Below are positions 26,558 to 34,434 of a stretch of 64,000 bases of DNA, one piece after another. How positions within the stretch are numbered: position 1 is the first letter of the stretch; each line of letters begins with the position of its first letter. Below the pieces are notes generated by a model that made no database searches, was not told where the DNA came from, and saw only the letters and a program-made list of their open reading frames with translations. The stretch is from assembly GCA_051004015.1 (NCBI GenBank), contig JBPCKT010000128.1, positions 31,155-95,154 of the forward strand, read 5' to 3'. Origin of the DNA: SXOA01 sp051004015 (GTDB lineage: Bacteria; Planctomycetota; Planctomycetia; Pirellulales; Pirellulaceae). The translations under genes were made by a program, and so were the position numbers.

Positions 26558-26944
26558 TTAGGCGCCCACCTTGGACTCGATGTACTTGCAAAGCGCGCCG
26601 ACGGTGATCAGGTTGCTGAAGTCGCGGATTTGGGGATTGGCCTCGAAAACCGCAAAGTCCGCAAACGGCATCCGCTTCTTGAGCTCGGCAATCCCTGCCG
26701 CAGTCACTTTGCCGTCTTGCACGTACGCAGCGTTGGTCAGAATGTCTTCGGGGGACAGGTCCTTGCGGGGGATTTCCACCCCAAACGCCTTTTCGAGCTT
26801 GAAGACGATGTCCAAAAAGTCAATCGACTCCGCGCCCAGAGTCCCGACCAGCGTAGCTTGCGGAGTTACTTCCTCCTCACCAACCCCCAAGGCATCCACC
26901 AGGGCGGTTTGAACCTTCTTGAAAATCTCGTCTTTCGTAGGCAT
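26558..26944 (-). CDS. Acyl carrier protein, long form
   Basis: Carries acyl chains on phosphopantetheine attached to the Ser in TLGAESIDFLDIVFKLEKAF. It is 128 residues, longer than the usual 75-80, with an insertion of about 40 residues (DGKVTAAGIAELKKRMPFAD and on) before the last helix. The ATG at 26944 is preferred; a TTG seven codons earlier keeps the frame open. It sits between an intact and a degenerate dehydratase on the same strand, so the three likely serve one specialised fatty-acid or lipid route rather than bulk synthesis. Confidence 0.88.
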   Translation of the reverse strand: MPTKDEIFKKVQTALVDALGVGEEEVTPQATLVGTLGAESIDFLDIVFKLEKAFGVEIPRKDLSPEDILTNAAYVQDGKVTAAGIAELKKRMPFADFAVFEANPQIRDFSNLITVGALCKYIESKVGA

Positions 26945-26991
26945 GTCCAAGGTACTCCAGTCCAATTAGGCACTTCGCGGCAAGGAATTGG

Positions 26992-27480
26992 TCATTCCGG
27001 CCGCCCCGTCGGGGGCGACAGCAATTTTGCCAGCGTGTTACGGGTTTCGTTTCGCAAGTAGGGGTCGGTGTCCGTTCGGAGCGGGTAACGATCCGCCAGG
27101 TTGAATCGTTCCAGAACCAGCCGGCCGGCGACGGCGATGTTGCCGCACACGGTCGCCTGGACCTTCAGGGTCGTAAGCACGTTATCCTGATTCAGGATTT
27201 CCGCCGTTACCTCCAGCGTTTGGCCAGGGGCGACAAAACCAGAATACTTGATGTTTCGTGCTTCCTTCAGCAGGACAATGGAATGCGCAAATCCCTCGCT
27301 CTGCCGCACCAGCCAGGTGCTCGCCTGGTACAGGGCTTCGAGCATGATGACCCCCGGCATCACCGGGAACCGGGGAAAGTGGTCCTTCAGGTAATGTTCG
27401 TCCGCCGAAAGACGCTTCACCGCCCTGATTCGCACTCCCGGCTCAAGTTCCAGCACCTGGTCGAGTTGACTGAACTGCAT
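26992..27480 (-). CDS. 3-hydroxyacyl-ACP dehydratase, FabZ type
   Basis: Removes water from 3-hydroxyacyl-ACP in fatty-acid elongation. In this 162-residue hotdog protein YLKDHFPRFPVMPGVIMLEA holds the catalytic His and the paired Glu. It begins MQFSQLDQVLELEPGVRIRA. It is the first gene of the FabZ-ACP-FabZ-like set, 47 bases before the ACP start. The symbol is left empty because planctomycetes carry several FabZ copies and this may not be the housekeeping one. Confidence 0.86.
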   Translation of the reverse strand: MQFSQLDQVLELEPGVRIRAVKRLSADEHYLKDHFPRFPVMPGVIMLEALYQASTWLVRQSEGFAHSIVLLKEARNIKYSGFVAPGQTLEVTAEILNQDNVLTTLKVQATVCGNIAVAGRLVLERFNLADRYPLRTDTDPYLRNETRNTLAKLLSPPTGRPE

Positions 27481-27694
27481 GAAACCAAATTCCCCAGCCG
27501 TGCCTGACAAATCGACTGACCGGCCACTTATGCGAAAGTACGTAAGTATATCGCCCGGCGTGGTTTGCCACAACCCGCACCGGTTCCTTAAACGGATTGC
27601 CTTGGTAACTTCTTGTCGGAGGCGGTTCAACTCGAATCACAGGAGCTGCCTGGCAAACTCCAAGTCCTTTCGGCTGAACCCCTTGCGCTTGCAT

Positions 27695-27700
27695 TATAAT
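27695..27700 (+). promoter_or_regulatory. Candidate -10 box for ptsI
   Basis: A TATAAT 49 bases before the ptsI ATG at 27749. The -35 region is not recognisable. Confidence 0.4.
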
Positions 27701-27748
27701 CTCGCGCCCTTTGTCATGCCTCACTTTTGCTGTTACATTTCTCTCCGT

Positions 27749-29518
27749 ATGCGCAAAGGTATTTCCGTCTCACCAGGCGTCGCCGTCGGCACCGCTTATT
27801 GCATCCACGAGATTTTCGTGGACCCCGACACCAAACGCCTGGAGGATAACGAAGTTACGGCTGAGCTGGCCAATTACGAAACCGCCCGCGACAAGGCGGC
27901 CGCGGAGCTGCGCGCCTTGCATCACAAGGTTGCTAGCCAGGTCGGTGCCGCCGAAGCCGCCATCTTTGCCGCCCACGAGTCCATCCTGCGGGACGCCGCC
28001 TTCACCAATAAAGTCCGCACCTGGGTTGTCAATGACCGCCTCACTGCCGAGGCCGCGCTGCACCGCTTGCTGGACGAATACACCATCCTCTTCACAAAGA
28101 CGAACGACGAGTACATCCGTGAGCGGGTCAACGACGTGCGGGACGTGGTCATCCGCCTCCGCGCCCACCTGTCCGATGTGGTCAAGCCCGAGGCGACCAG
28201 CGTCCTCAGCGGCCCGGTGATTGTCGTGGCTGACGAGCTCCTTCCCTCCCAGGTCGTCACGCTGGGCGGGCTGGAAGTCCGCGGCATCGTCACCCAGGCC
28301 GGCAGCCAGACTAGCCACGCCGCCATCATCGCCCGCAGCCGCGGCATCCCCGCCATCTCGGGCATGAGAGGCATCCTTCGCCATGTGAAGACGGGCGACA
28401 CCATCGTCGTGGATGCCCGCGGCGGCCATGTCCTGGTCAATCCCGACGCCGAGCAGAGGAGCGCCTACCTCAAGCTGGAGCGCGAGTTCTTCCTCCTCAA
28501 GGACCAGCTCGCCGCCAATCGCGACCAGCCGGCCCGCACAGAGGACGGCATCGACCTGGAGCTGCTGGCGAACATCAACGGCGGCATCGATGCCCGGGCT
28601 GCCGTCGCCATGGGGGCCAGCGGCGTCGGCTTGTTCCGCACCGAATATCTCTATCTCACGCACCCCGATGTGCCGGACGAGGAAGAACAGTACGTCGCCT
28701 ACAAGGAAGTCATCGACGCCAGCCCCAACCGGACCATCACCATCCGCACGCTGGACATCGGCGGCGACAAAACGGTTCCTTACCTCGGTCACACCCATCA
28801 GGAAGCCAATCCCTTCATGGGTTGGCGAAGCATCCGCCTCTCCTTTGAGCACCCGGAGTTCTTCGCCACCCAGCTCCGGGCCGTGCTCCGCGCCGCTGCC
28901 CACGCGGAAGCGGTCGGCAGCCGCGTCCGCCTGATGTTTCCGATGATCACGGTGCTCGAGGAAATCCGCAAAGTCAAATCGATGGTGAACAAGGCCGCCC
29001 AGCAGTTGCGGCAGGAGCAAAAAAACTTTGGCAGCGATGTCAAGCTTGGCATGATGCTGGAAGTCCCCGCCGCGGCCATCTCCATCAAGGACATGCTGCC
29101 GGAAGTGGACTTCGTCTCCATCGGCTCCAACGACCTGGTGCAGTACCTGATGGCCGCCGACCGAGACAATCCCAAAGTCAGCCACCTCTGCCAGCCCCTG
29201 GCCCCGCCGGTCCTCAAGGTCCTCTCCCACGTCATCAAAGCGTGCGACAAGGCTGGCAAACCACTGACCCTGTGCGGCGAAATGGCCGGTCAGCCCCGGG
29301 CCTTCGTGCTGCTGTTCGCCATGGGCCTGCGGAGCTTCAGCATGAGCCCCGCCTTCATCCCCACGATGAAAGATCTGGCCGCCCACCTCACGCTGGAAAC
29401 CGCCCGCCAGGTCCTGCGCAAAGCCATGACCCTCCGCACCACCGCCGGCGTCAAGCGTTACATGGCGGAACAACTCTCCCGCATCGCGCCCAACTTGCGA
29501 ATGCTGGACGTGGACTGA
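27749..29518 (+). CDS. ptsI: Phosphoenolpyruvate-protein phosphotransferase (enzyme I)
   Basis: Moves phosphate from PEP to HPr, starting the sugar phosphotransferase system or a regulatory phosphorelay. The 589-residue length is standard. The phospho-His is in GSQTSHAAIIARSRGIPAI. The PEP-binding barrel shows GVGLFRTEYLYL, TIRTLDIGGDK, DFVSIGSNDLVQYLMAADRD and the conserved Cys in LTLCGEMAG. I start at MRKGISVSPGVAVG; upstream in-frame sequence overlaps the divergent FabZ gene. No HPr or sugar permease is nearby, which suggests a regulatory use, but that is inference. Confidence 0.94.
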   Translation: MRKGISVSPGVAVGTAYCIHEIFVDPDTKRLEDNEVTAELANYETARDKAAAELRALHHKVASQVGAAEAAIFAAHESILRDAAFTNKVRTWVVNDRLTAEAALHRLLDEYTILFTKTNDEYIRERVNDVRDVVIRLRAHLSDVVKPEATSVLSGPVIVVADELLPSQVVTLGGLEVRGIVTQAGSQTSHAAIIARSRGIPAISGMRGILRHVKTGDTIVVDARGGHVLVNPDAEQRSAYLKLEREFFLLKDQLAANRDQPARTEDGIDLELLANINGGIDARAAVAMGASGVGLFRTEYLYLTHPDVPDEEEQYVAYKEVIDASPNRTITIRTLDIGGDKTVPYLGHTHQEANPFMGWRSIRLSFEHPEFFATQLRAVLRAAAHAEAVGSRVRLMFPMITVLEEIRKVKSMVNKAAQQLRQEQKNFGSDVKLGMMLEVPAAAISIKDMLPEVDFVSIGSNDLVQYLMAADRDNPKVSHLCQPLAPPVLKVLSHVIKACDKAGKPLTLCGEMAGQPRAFVLLFAMGLRSFSMSPAFIPTMKDLAAHLTLETARQVLRKAMTLRTTAGVKRYMAEQLSRIAPNLRMLDVD

Positions 29519-29783
29519 GTTCAAGATTCGACAAGTCATTTTTGCTTGACCTCCCGCCCCGCGATTCCTAGCAATCTTGAGGCGGCATGATGAAAAACAT
29601 CCGACAAGATTCTTTGTAAGTCATTGGTTTCTTACACTTGTGACTCCAGCCGTCCGTGGTTTCGCCGCCCCCATCTCTACCACGACCAGCGGAGCCTCCT
29701 CGCAGAAATCGCACCGCCTCGACATCAGCCTGAAGCGCCAGCGAAGGAAACCGCCGCATCTCCTTGGGCTGCGACGTATCCTC

Positions 29784-29806
29784 GTTCCCACGCTCCGCGT
29801 GGGAAC
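29784..29806. repeat. REP-like hairpin GTTCCCACGC
   Basis: GTTCCCACGC, loop TCC, GCGTGGGAAC: a perfect 10-bp stem. It is a dispersed palindrome known from many bacteria. Confidence 0.8.
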
Positions 29807-29872
29807 ACACGTCTTCGCCGCTCCGCGGCCAGCAAGCCGGTCAACACGGGACGCAGAGCGTCCAGGACGCGC

Positions 29873-29895
29873 GTTCCCACGGGGACCGTGGGAAC
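29873..29895. repeat. REP-like hairpin GTTCCCACGG
   Basis: GTTCCCACGG, loop GGA, CCGTGGGAAC. Compared with the copy at 29784 the inner base pair is changed on both arms, so pairing is kept. Confidence 0.8.
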
Positions 29896-30014
29896 GAGAA
29901 CCTTCGGGGACAGTGGACACCTGGTTTTTGTCACTCGCCAGGCACTGTCCCAGCCGGAGAAGCCCTCCCCAGCGTCCCCGCCCGGCACCTTAAGGGTTTG
30001 GGTAATCTCCCGAT

Positions 30015-30198
30015 CCCATAAGGGTTTTATAAGGCCCCGGAGGCCCGCTTTATTCACCTTTTTCAGGTGCGTTTTCGCGATCATGGACGCTGCAAGTCAT
30101 TGAAATTAAAGAGCTTGCGTCGCCGACCTCTATTCACACGGGGCCCAGCCTTATTCAGCCCCGTCCCGTGGTTTCGCGGGGAAACCCATAAGGGTTTT
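30015..30198. repeat. Two direct copies of CCCATAAGGGTTTT
   Basis: The 14-mer occurs at 30015-30028 and 30185-30198 in the same orientation. CCC and GGG can pair in each, before a T-run. The 156 bases between them show no gene. Confidence 0.6.
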
Positions 30199-30346
30199 GC
30201 GACATCTTCACGCCGTGGAAGCTGCCTCTAAGGGCGTAAGTAGTGCGTTACTACAGAATTGTCAAAGATCATGTGTGCGGTATCTGCGCACTAACTGTTC
30301 AGGACATAATAGGCAAATGATAGAGACACAGGCAAGCCCCCGCAGC

Positions 30347-30365
30347 AAAAAATCCTACCGGGATT
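30347..30365 (-). terminator. Weak candidate terminator after the DUF1559 gene
   Basis: On the minus strand AATCC-CGGTA-GGATT is followed by more T. The stem has only five pairs and lies 87 bases after the stop. Confidence 0.3.
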
Positions 30366-30451
30366 CTCGCCGGCCCGATTAGACTCAATTGTACACATAT
30401 CCGTAAATGTCCGGCAAGTCCCCGAAGGGGGGTGAGCCTCCTGTCGCTATG

Positions 30452-31354
30452 CTAGGGAAGCTCCGCCACGTCGTGACTGCCGCGAGTCGCCAGAGCAGGC
30501 ATGACCTGTGCTGACGGATATCCCAAAAAGCGAACCGAGCCGTCGCAGAGGGCGAAATGGGCACCCCCGGCATGGAGGCTCCAGAAGTGAAACCGGTCGC
30601 AGGGCTCGTCGATGTTGCCGGGGCTGAACTGATAGGGTCCGTCGAAGCAGGAGCCGTAAGGGTCGGTGAAGATGTTCTTCTCGCGCACGCCGAGCACGCT
30701 GTTGAGCGAACCGGTCTGAGCCTGGCCGACTCCTGCGTACCACCATCCGTAATAGAAATCGGGGCTGGGAGGCCGCTCGCCCAGGAGCAGCGTCTGGCTG
30801 GTGCCGTCTCCGATTTCGCCCAGACTCACGTGAGAATCGGCGTACAGCACGCCATCTTCCGCATAAAGGTCCGTGCCGGAGACCCCCAGGTAACTGGAGA
30901 GGGCCACCAGGCGGTCCTTGCGGGTCAGGCGGGGGGCGCGGATTCGCCCATCATCCGGGCACTGGACCGCGGGGAGAACCTGGGCCATGAGGACGTGCGG
31001 CGGATTATTGAACGCATAGCGGTCTCGGGAATACGCATCGTTTGCTTGTTGCCAGAGGGCATCTTGCTCCAGGTAGGGCAAAATCGCAACAATCCACGAG
31101 GAATACGGAGTCGGCGCAGTGGGCGAATTGCGCATCAGTCCAGCCGGCAGACTCTTTCGGGCGTCGTGGAATTCATGCAGGGCCAGGGCTAATTGGCGGA
31201 CCTTGTTCGCGCACTGCATCTTGCTGGCGGTGACCCGCGCGTACTGGACCGCCGGCAGCAGCAGCGCCATCAAAATGCCGATGATGGCGATCACGACGAC
31301 GAGCTCGATCAGCGTCAAGCCGCGTGAACAGGGGTCGGGAGTCTTAGGCGTCAT
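30452..31354 (-). CDS. DUF1559 protein with prepilin-type N-terminus
   Basis: A 300-residue protein of the planctomycete DUF1559 family. The N-terminus has a type IV prepilin cleavage motif and helix, SRGLTLIELVVVIAIIGILM, so it should be processed by a prepilin peptidase and anchored in or assembled at the inner membrane. The C-terminal H-x8-DG signature is in LHAGGAHFALCDGSVRFLG. It is the last gene of the MauE-DUF1573 cluster, 31 bases after the broken DUF1573-like gene. Its start codon sits at the edge of a 22-bp hairpin, so translation may be controlled there. Confidence 0.9.
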   Translation of the reverse strand: MTPKTPDPCSRGLTLIELVVVIAIIGILMALLLPAVQYARVTASKMQCANKVRQLALALHEFHDARKSLPAGLMRNSPTAPTPYSSWIVAILPYLEQDALWQQANDAYSRDRYAFNNPPHVLMAQVLPAVQCPDDGRIRAPRLTRKDRLVALSSYLGVSGTDLYAEDGVLYADSHVSLGEIGDGTSQTLLLGERPPSPDFYYGWWYAGVGQAQTGSLNSVLGVREKNIFTDPYGSCFDGPYQFSPGNIDEPCDRFHFWSLHAGGAHFALCDGSVRFLGYPSAQVMPALATRGSHDVAELP

Positions 31355-31402
31355 AGACTTCTCAATCCTGTAAAACCTTGGACGCCTAAGACTTCCGACC
31401 CC
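31331..31402. repeat. 22-bp inverted repeat spanning the DUF1559 start
   Basis: Arms 31331-31352 and 31381-31402 pair over 22 bases with a single mismatch and a 28-base loop. On the minus-strand message the loop holds the ribosome-binding region and the A and U of the start codon, and the G begins the second arm. The other arm contains the TAG stop of the upstream gene. The first codons of DUF1559 (TPKTPDP) are encoded by the repeat. Confidence 0.85.
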
Positions 31403-31865
31403 TTAGCTCTACGGGAGTACTTTTCTTGGTGCGGGCAACCCCCTCGCCTCGAATTTCAAACTCGCATGGCCACAACGTCCGACCATCCGTGAAAAAAAGC
31501 TCGTAGCGGCGCTCGAACTTGCCGAGACGATGGGCCGAAACCTCCAGCGGAATCCAGGCCGATTTGCCGGCCCCAATCACCCCTATTTTTTCGTTCTCCC
31601 AACTGGAGCAAAAGGTCGGGTCTCAGCCCCACCCCTGCGCATTGTGCAGCGTAATGGGCCTGCTCGTGCCGTTCACAATCTCAATCTGGCGGACTTCGCT
31701 CACGTCCTTCACCAGCACCAGCCGCGCGAGGCCCTCCGCCCGGATGAACACTTTGCCGGCCGAGCGCTGAGTCACCGCCAGACCAATGGCCGCCGCGATC
31801 AGGAGCACGCCGGCACCCACAAGCCCCAACGAAACAAACCGGTCGATGAGAGCCAGGCGCGTCAT
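31386..31865 (-). pseudogene. DUF1573-like membrane protein broken by one in-frame TGA
   Basis: One reading frame of 160 codons (plus stop) with a single TGA at codon 81 (31625-31623). Before it are a membrane helix (LGLVGAGVLLIAAAIGLAV) and VRQIEIVNGTSRPITLHNAQ. After it come DPTFCSSWENEKIGV, GAGKSAWIPLEVSAHRLGKF and ERRYELFFTDG. This matches the C-terminal domain of the MauE fusion encoded upstream (GGTADCSC, SIPVRIRFVGTPGRFARKYF), where the TGA position is a Cys. A nonsense change, a sequencing error or selenocysteine could explain it. It starts 4 bases after the preceding stop. Confidence 0.7.
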
Positions 31866-31869
31866 GATT

Positions 31870-32886
31870 TCACCTGGCTGTTTTCCGATACCGATGCCAA
31901 AACAGTCCCGCGACGACCAGGATCAGCCCCGCGCCACCGAACCACACAAAGATGGGTACGCCCGGTTTTTGAAAGCCGGGGGGTTCCGGGAGGCCGAATG
32001 CGGAAAGGTAAAAGTTCGCCTTGGGCGGAGTGGTGAACGACCGCTTGAGAGTTTCATTTATTTCCATTTTAACGATTTCGCCAGTCGCTTTGTTGACCGA
32101 CTTACTTTTGAACACGTACAGCGGGCCAGGTGGCCCCGCCCCGACGTTGACTTCCTCCGTGAGAACGTAAGTGATGTCTCCCTGGGTGAGTTCGGCCGTG
32201 ACCCGCCGAATCTGGAAGTAATTATCGGGATCCAGATCCAGCATGAACTCTTTGTAGGGAATCCAGGCTTTACCGAACGGGATCGTCCGATCGCTTCGCT
32301 GATGGTCATAGCTGATTTCACAGCGGACATATCGTTTATCCCCCTCGGCGAGATATTCCGCGCTGCGGAGTTGAAAGTAGGGTTTGCTGAAGATCTCGGG
32401 CAGGGCCTCGACATGCACGATCAGAAAATCATTTTCCGTCAACCAACTGCTTCTGAACATGTCCCGCGGCGGTTCCTGGCCCGCATCCTCCGGAGCGAGC
32501 TTTTGCAGCGCGACGAGCTTGAAGGGCCCCTCGCGTCTCGCGGCCCGCAACTGAAAATAGTACTGGTCATTGATTCCAAGCACGGTGACGCGCAGCGCCG
32601 GCTCCTTTGGGTTTTCCTCCTCGACCGTGAGGTCCTCTCCGATGGTCAACTTAAATGCCCCGCGGGACTTAGTTGTGCCTTGGCCCGTCGTTTTCTCGAC
32701 TCCGCCAGAAATCCGCTTGGCGACAGCCTCTTTGGAGTGGTTTAGGGCTCGCTCGCGAAACCGCTTCCATTCCCGGGGCGCTTCCTCCAGCACGCGGCGC
32801 TTGAGCTCTTCGTCGCCAATGGCCGCGACCGGCGCGGACCACGCCCAGACAACGAACAATGCCAATAAAATGTTTGAGCGATGCAT
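31870..32886 (-). CDS. Exported protein with C-terminal membrane anchor, unknown function
   Basis: A 338-residue protein with a signal peptide (MHRSNILLALFVVWAWSAPV) and a C-terminal transmembrane helix (PIFVWFGGAGLILVVAGLFW) ending in basic residues. The long middle part should lie in the periplasm, rich in beta structure (FKLTIGEDLTVEEENP, YYFQLRAARREGPFKLVALQ). I recognise no enzyme motif. The gene is embedded in the MauE/DUF1573/DUF1559 cluster, 64 bases after the Cys-rich gene and 4 bases before the broken gene, so it probably acts with them. Confidence 0.7.
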   Translation of the reverse strand: MHRSNILLALFVVWAWSAPVAAIGDEELKRRVLEEAPREWKRFRERALNHSKEAVAKRISGGVEKTTGQGTTKSRGAFKLTIGEDLTVEEENPKEPALRVTVLGINDQYYFQLRAARREGPFKLVALQKLAPEDAGQEPPRDMFRSSWLTENDFLIVHVEALPEIFSKPYFQLRSAEYLAEGDKRYVRCEISYDHQRSDRTIPFGKAWIPYKEFMLDLDPDNYFQIRRVTAELTQGDITYVLTEEVNVGAGPPGPLYVFKSKSVNKATGEIVKMEINETLKRSFTTPPKANFYLSAFGLPEPPGFQKPGVPIFVWFGGAGLILVVAGLFWHRYRKTAR

Positions 32887-32950
32887 CGTCGTTCTTGATC
32901 GGTGAAAAACTTGCCTTTTGGAAGTTTAGGAATGTGAGGTTCGGTCGCGT

Positions 32951-33322
32951 TCAGGGTGTGCATTCGCAAAAGTTGATCGGAGTGCCGTTCGCATTTTTCA
33001 GCCGTGTGCATTTGCAAGCAGTGCATGTCACGGTCGCGGTGGCGGGCCCCGAACAAGGAGCACCACCCGCGAGGGGGCACTTGAGACCCCGTCCGTGACT
33101 CCAGCAGGCTCCTAGCGCGACACTGTATTCGCAGCATGGATCGTTCTGGTCGAGATCACATACTGGAGTGCAATTCTTCCCCGTTGGACCAGGAACCCCA
33201 ATTTCAATGGGATCGGGATCATCACCGAACAACTGGTTCGGCACCAGAAGCAGACCGCACATCAGCAGGGCCATGCCCAGGGCGAACAGGACGAAAGACA
33301 CGTTCGATTGTTTCGACGCCAT
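32951..33322 (-). CDS. Secreted 12-cysteine protein
   Basis: A 123-residue protein. After an uncleaved or cleaved N-terminal helix (VLFALGMALLMCGLLLVPN) the remaining 90 residues carry 12 Cys, in groups such as NCTPVC, DPCCEY, TCTACKC and FCECTP, enough for six disulfides. AAGGAG precedes the ATG. It follows the MauE-DUF1573 fusion by 10 bases; a MauE-like redox protein beside a Cys-rich export substrate suggests help with its oxidation, which is inference. I know no family match. Confidence 0.75.
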   Translation of the reverse strand: MASKQSNVSFVLFALGMALLMCGLLLVPNQLFGDDPDPIEIGVPGPTGKNCTPVCDLDQNDPCCEYSVALGACWSHGRGLKCPLAGGAPCSGPATATVTCTACKCTRLKNANGTPINFCECTP

Positions 33323-33332
33323 TTGAATCTCC

Positions 33333-34238
33333 TTAGGAATCGGGACCGTCCGCCGCTTTCGCCTGACTGCCGCTCGACACGCGTCCAGCGATGATTCCGG
33401 TCAGGTAAGGGGCGGCGGTGGAATCGGTGTAGAAAAAGTACTTGCGCGCGAACCGTCCCGGCGTCCCCACAAACCGGATTCGCACGGGGATTGACTGAGA
33501 CTCGCCGCTGGCCAACGTCACCGGCATCCCGTTGATCGTGACGCAACTGCAATCCGCCGTGCCCCCCATCACCTGAACGGGTCCGGCGGAATCGTTGCGG
33601 ATCGTCACCTGCACTTGCCCCCACTCGCCAGTTTTTCCCGCGCCGGCATCGGCGGTGTAAGGGGACACGCGCACCTGTTCACCTCGCAACCGCGCGACAA
33701 ATGGACTATCGAGCCAGGACTGCGGTAATCCCAGAATCAGCACGGGCAATGCAAACAGTCCCAAGGTAACAAGCTGACGCGGCTCGCGCAGGATGCCGCC
33801 GACCAGCGACATGATCGATTGGTTTCCCGGGCGAAACAGACACAACGCGACCAGCGCCGCCGCATCAATGCATACCGCCAGCCAAGGACTCGCCGGAACC
33901 CGTCCGAAGCAAGGACAATGGGCAACGCCCGCTAAGCCCGTCGATACGGCCACCGAAAAAGCGACGAGGAAAAAGACTGCGGCGGTCAACCAGGAAAGCG
34001 CGGGGTAGGCTCCACTTGCCAACCACATGGCAATCAGAACCTCAATGATGACAACCGCTAGAATCGCCCGCGGCGAGGAAAGCCACGGGTCGGGATAGAC
34101 CATGCCCGACCAAAGTGCGTCGAGCTTGAGGAGCGCCGCAAAGACCAGGACCGCGACAAGAACCTTGACGAGCAGACCCCACACCTCGAATGGGGGGGGG
34201 GCGTCGCTAATGGGAGGAACTCTTGAAGAATCGGTCAT
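33333..34238 (-). CDS. MauE/DoxX-type membrane protein fused to a DUF1573-like domain
   Basis: A 301-residue inner-membrane protein. The N-terminal part has about four helices and the motif AHCPCFGRV, the C-x-C-F-G signature of MauE-like redox proteins. A fifth helix (LGLFALPVLILGLPQ) leads to a periplasmic DUF1573-like beta domain with GGTADCSCVTINGMPVTLAS. GGAG lies eight bases before the ATG at 34238. MauE helps mature methylamine dehydrogenase in methylotrophs; no such enzyme is here. A run of ten C near codon 13-16 could slip. It leads the five-gene cluster. Confidence 0.83.
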   Translation of the reverse strand: MTDSSRVPPISDAPPPFEVWGLLVKVLVAVLVFAALLKLDALWSGMVYPDPWLSSPRAILAVVIIEVLIAMWLASGAYPALSWLTAAVFFLVAFSVAVSTGLAGVAHCPCFGRVPASPWLAVCIDAAALVALCLFRPGNQSIMSLVGGILREPRQLVTLGLFALPVLILGLPQSWLDSPFVARLRGEQVRVSPYTADAGAGKTGEWGQVQVTIRNDSAGPVQVMGGTADCSCVTINGMPVTLASGESQSIPVRIRFVGTPGRFARKYFFYTDSTAAPYLTGIIAGRVSSGSQAKAADGPDS

Positions 34239-34434
34239 GGTCCGTTCTCCGCACGGCTGACTCCGCGCTGGGAATCCAGCCGAAATCATCCGCGTTTGTC
34301 GAGCAATGGGTGAAGCTACTCCCACGTTCTGCTCATTGCAATAGTTTTTGGAGAAATCCTGGTGGAATTTTTCGCTGGTACAACAATCCGAGAAGCCCTG
34401 CCATTCCCTACAAGGGGCGAAGCCCTACCTTGCC

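Larger units (their letters stand above)
29519..30451. other. 933-base non-coding, repeat-rich interval
   Basis: No open frame here has protein-like content or a ribosome-binding site. The interval holds two GTTCCCACG hairpins, two copies of CCCATAAGGGTTTT and a possible minus-strand terminator. The AT-richer part 30201-30400 has no recognised RNA. It separates ptsI from the DUF1559 gene, whose stop faces it. Confidence 0.6.

Noticed and set aside
29519..30451. CRISPR array in the repeat-rich gap
   Set aside because: Repeats are palindromic, of several kinds and irregularly spaced; no repeat-spacer pattern and no cas genes.
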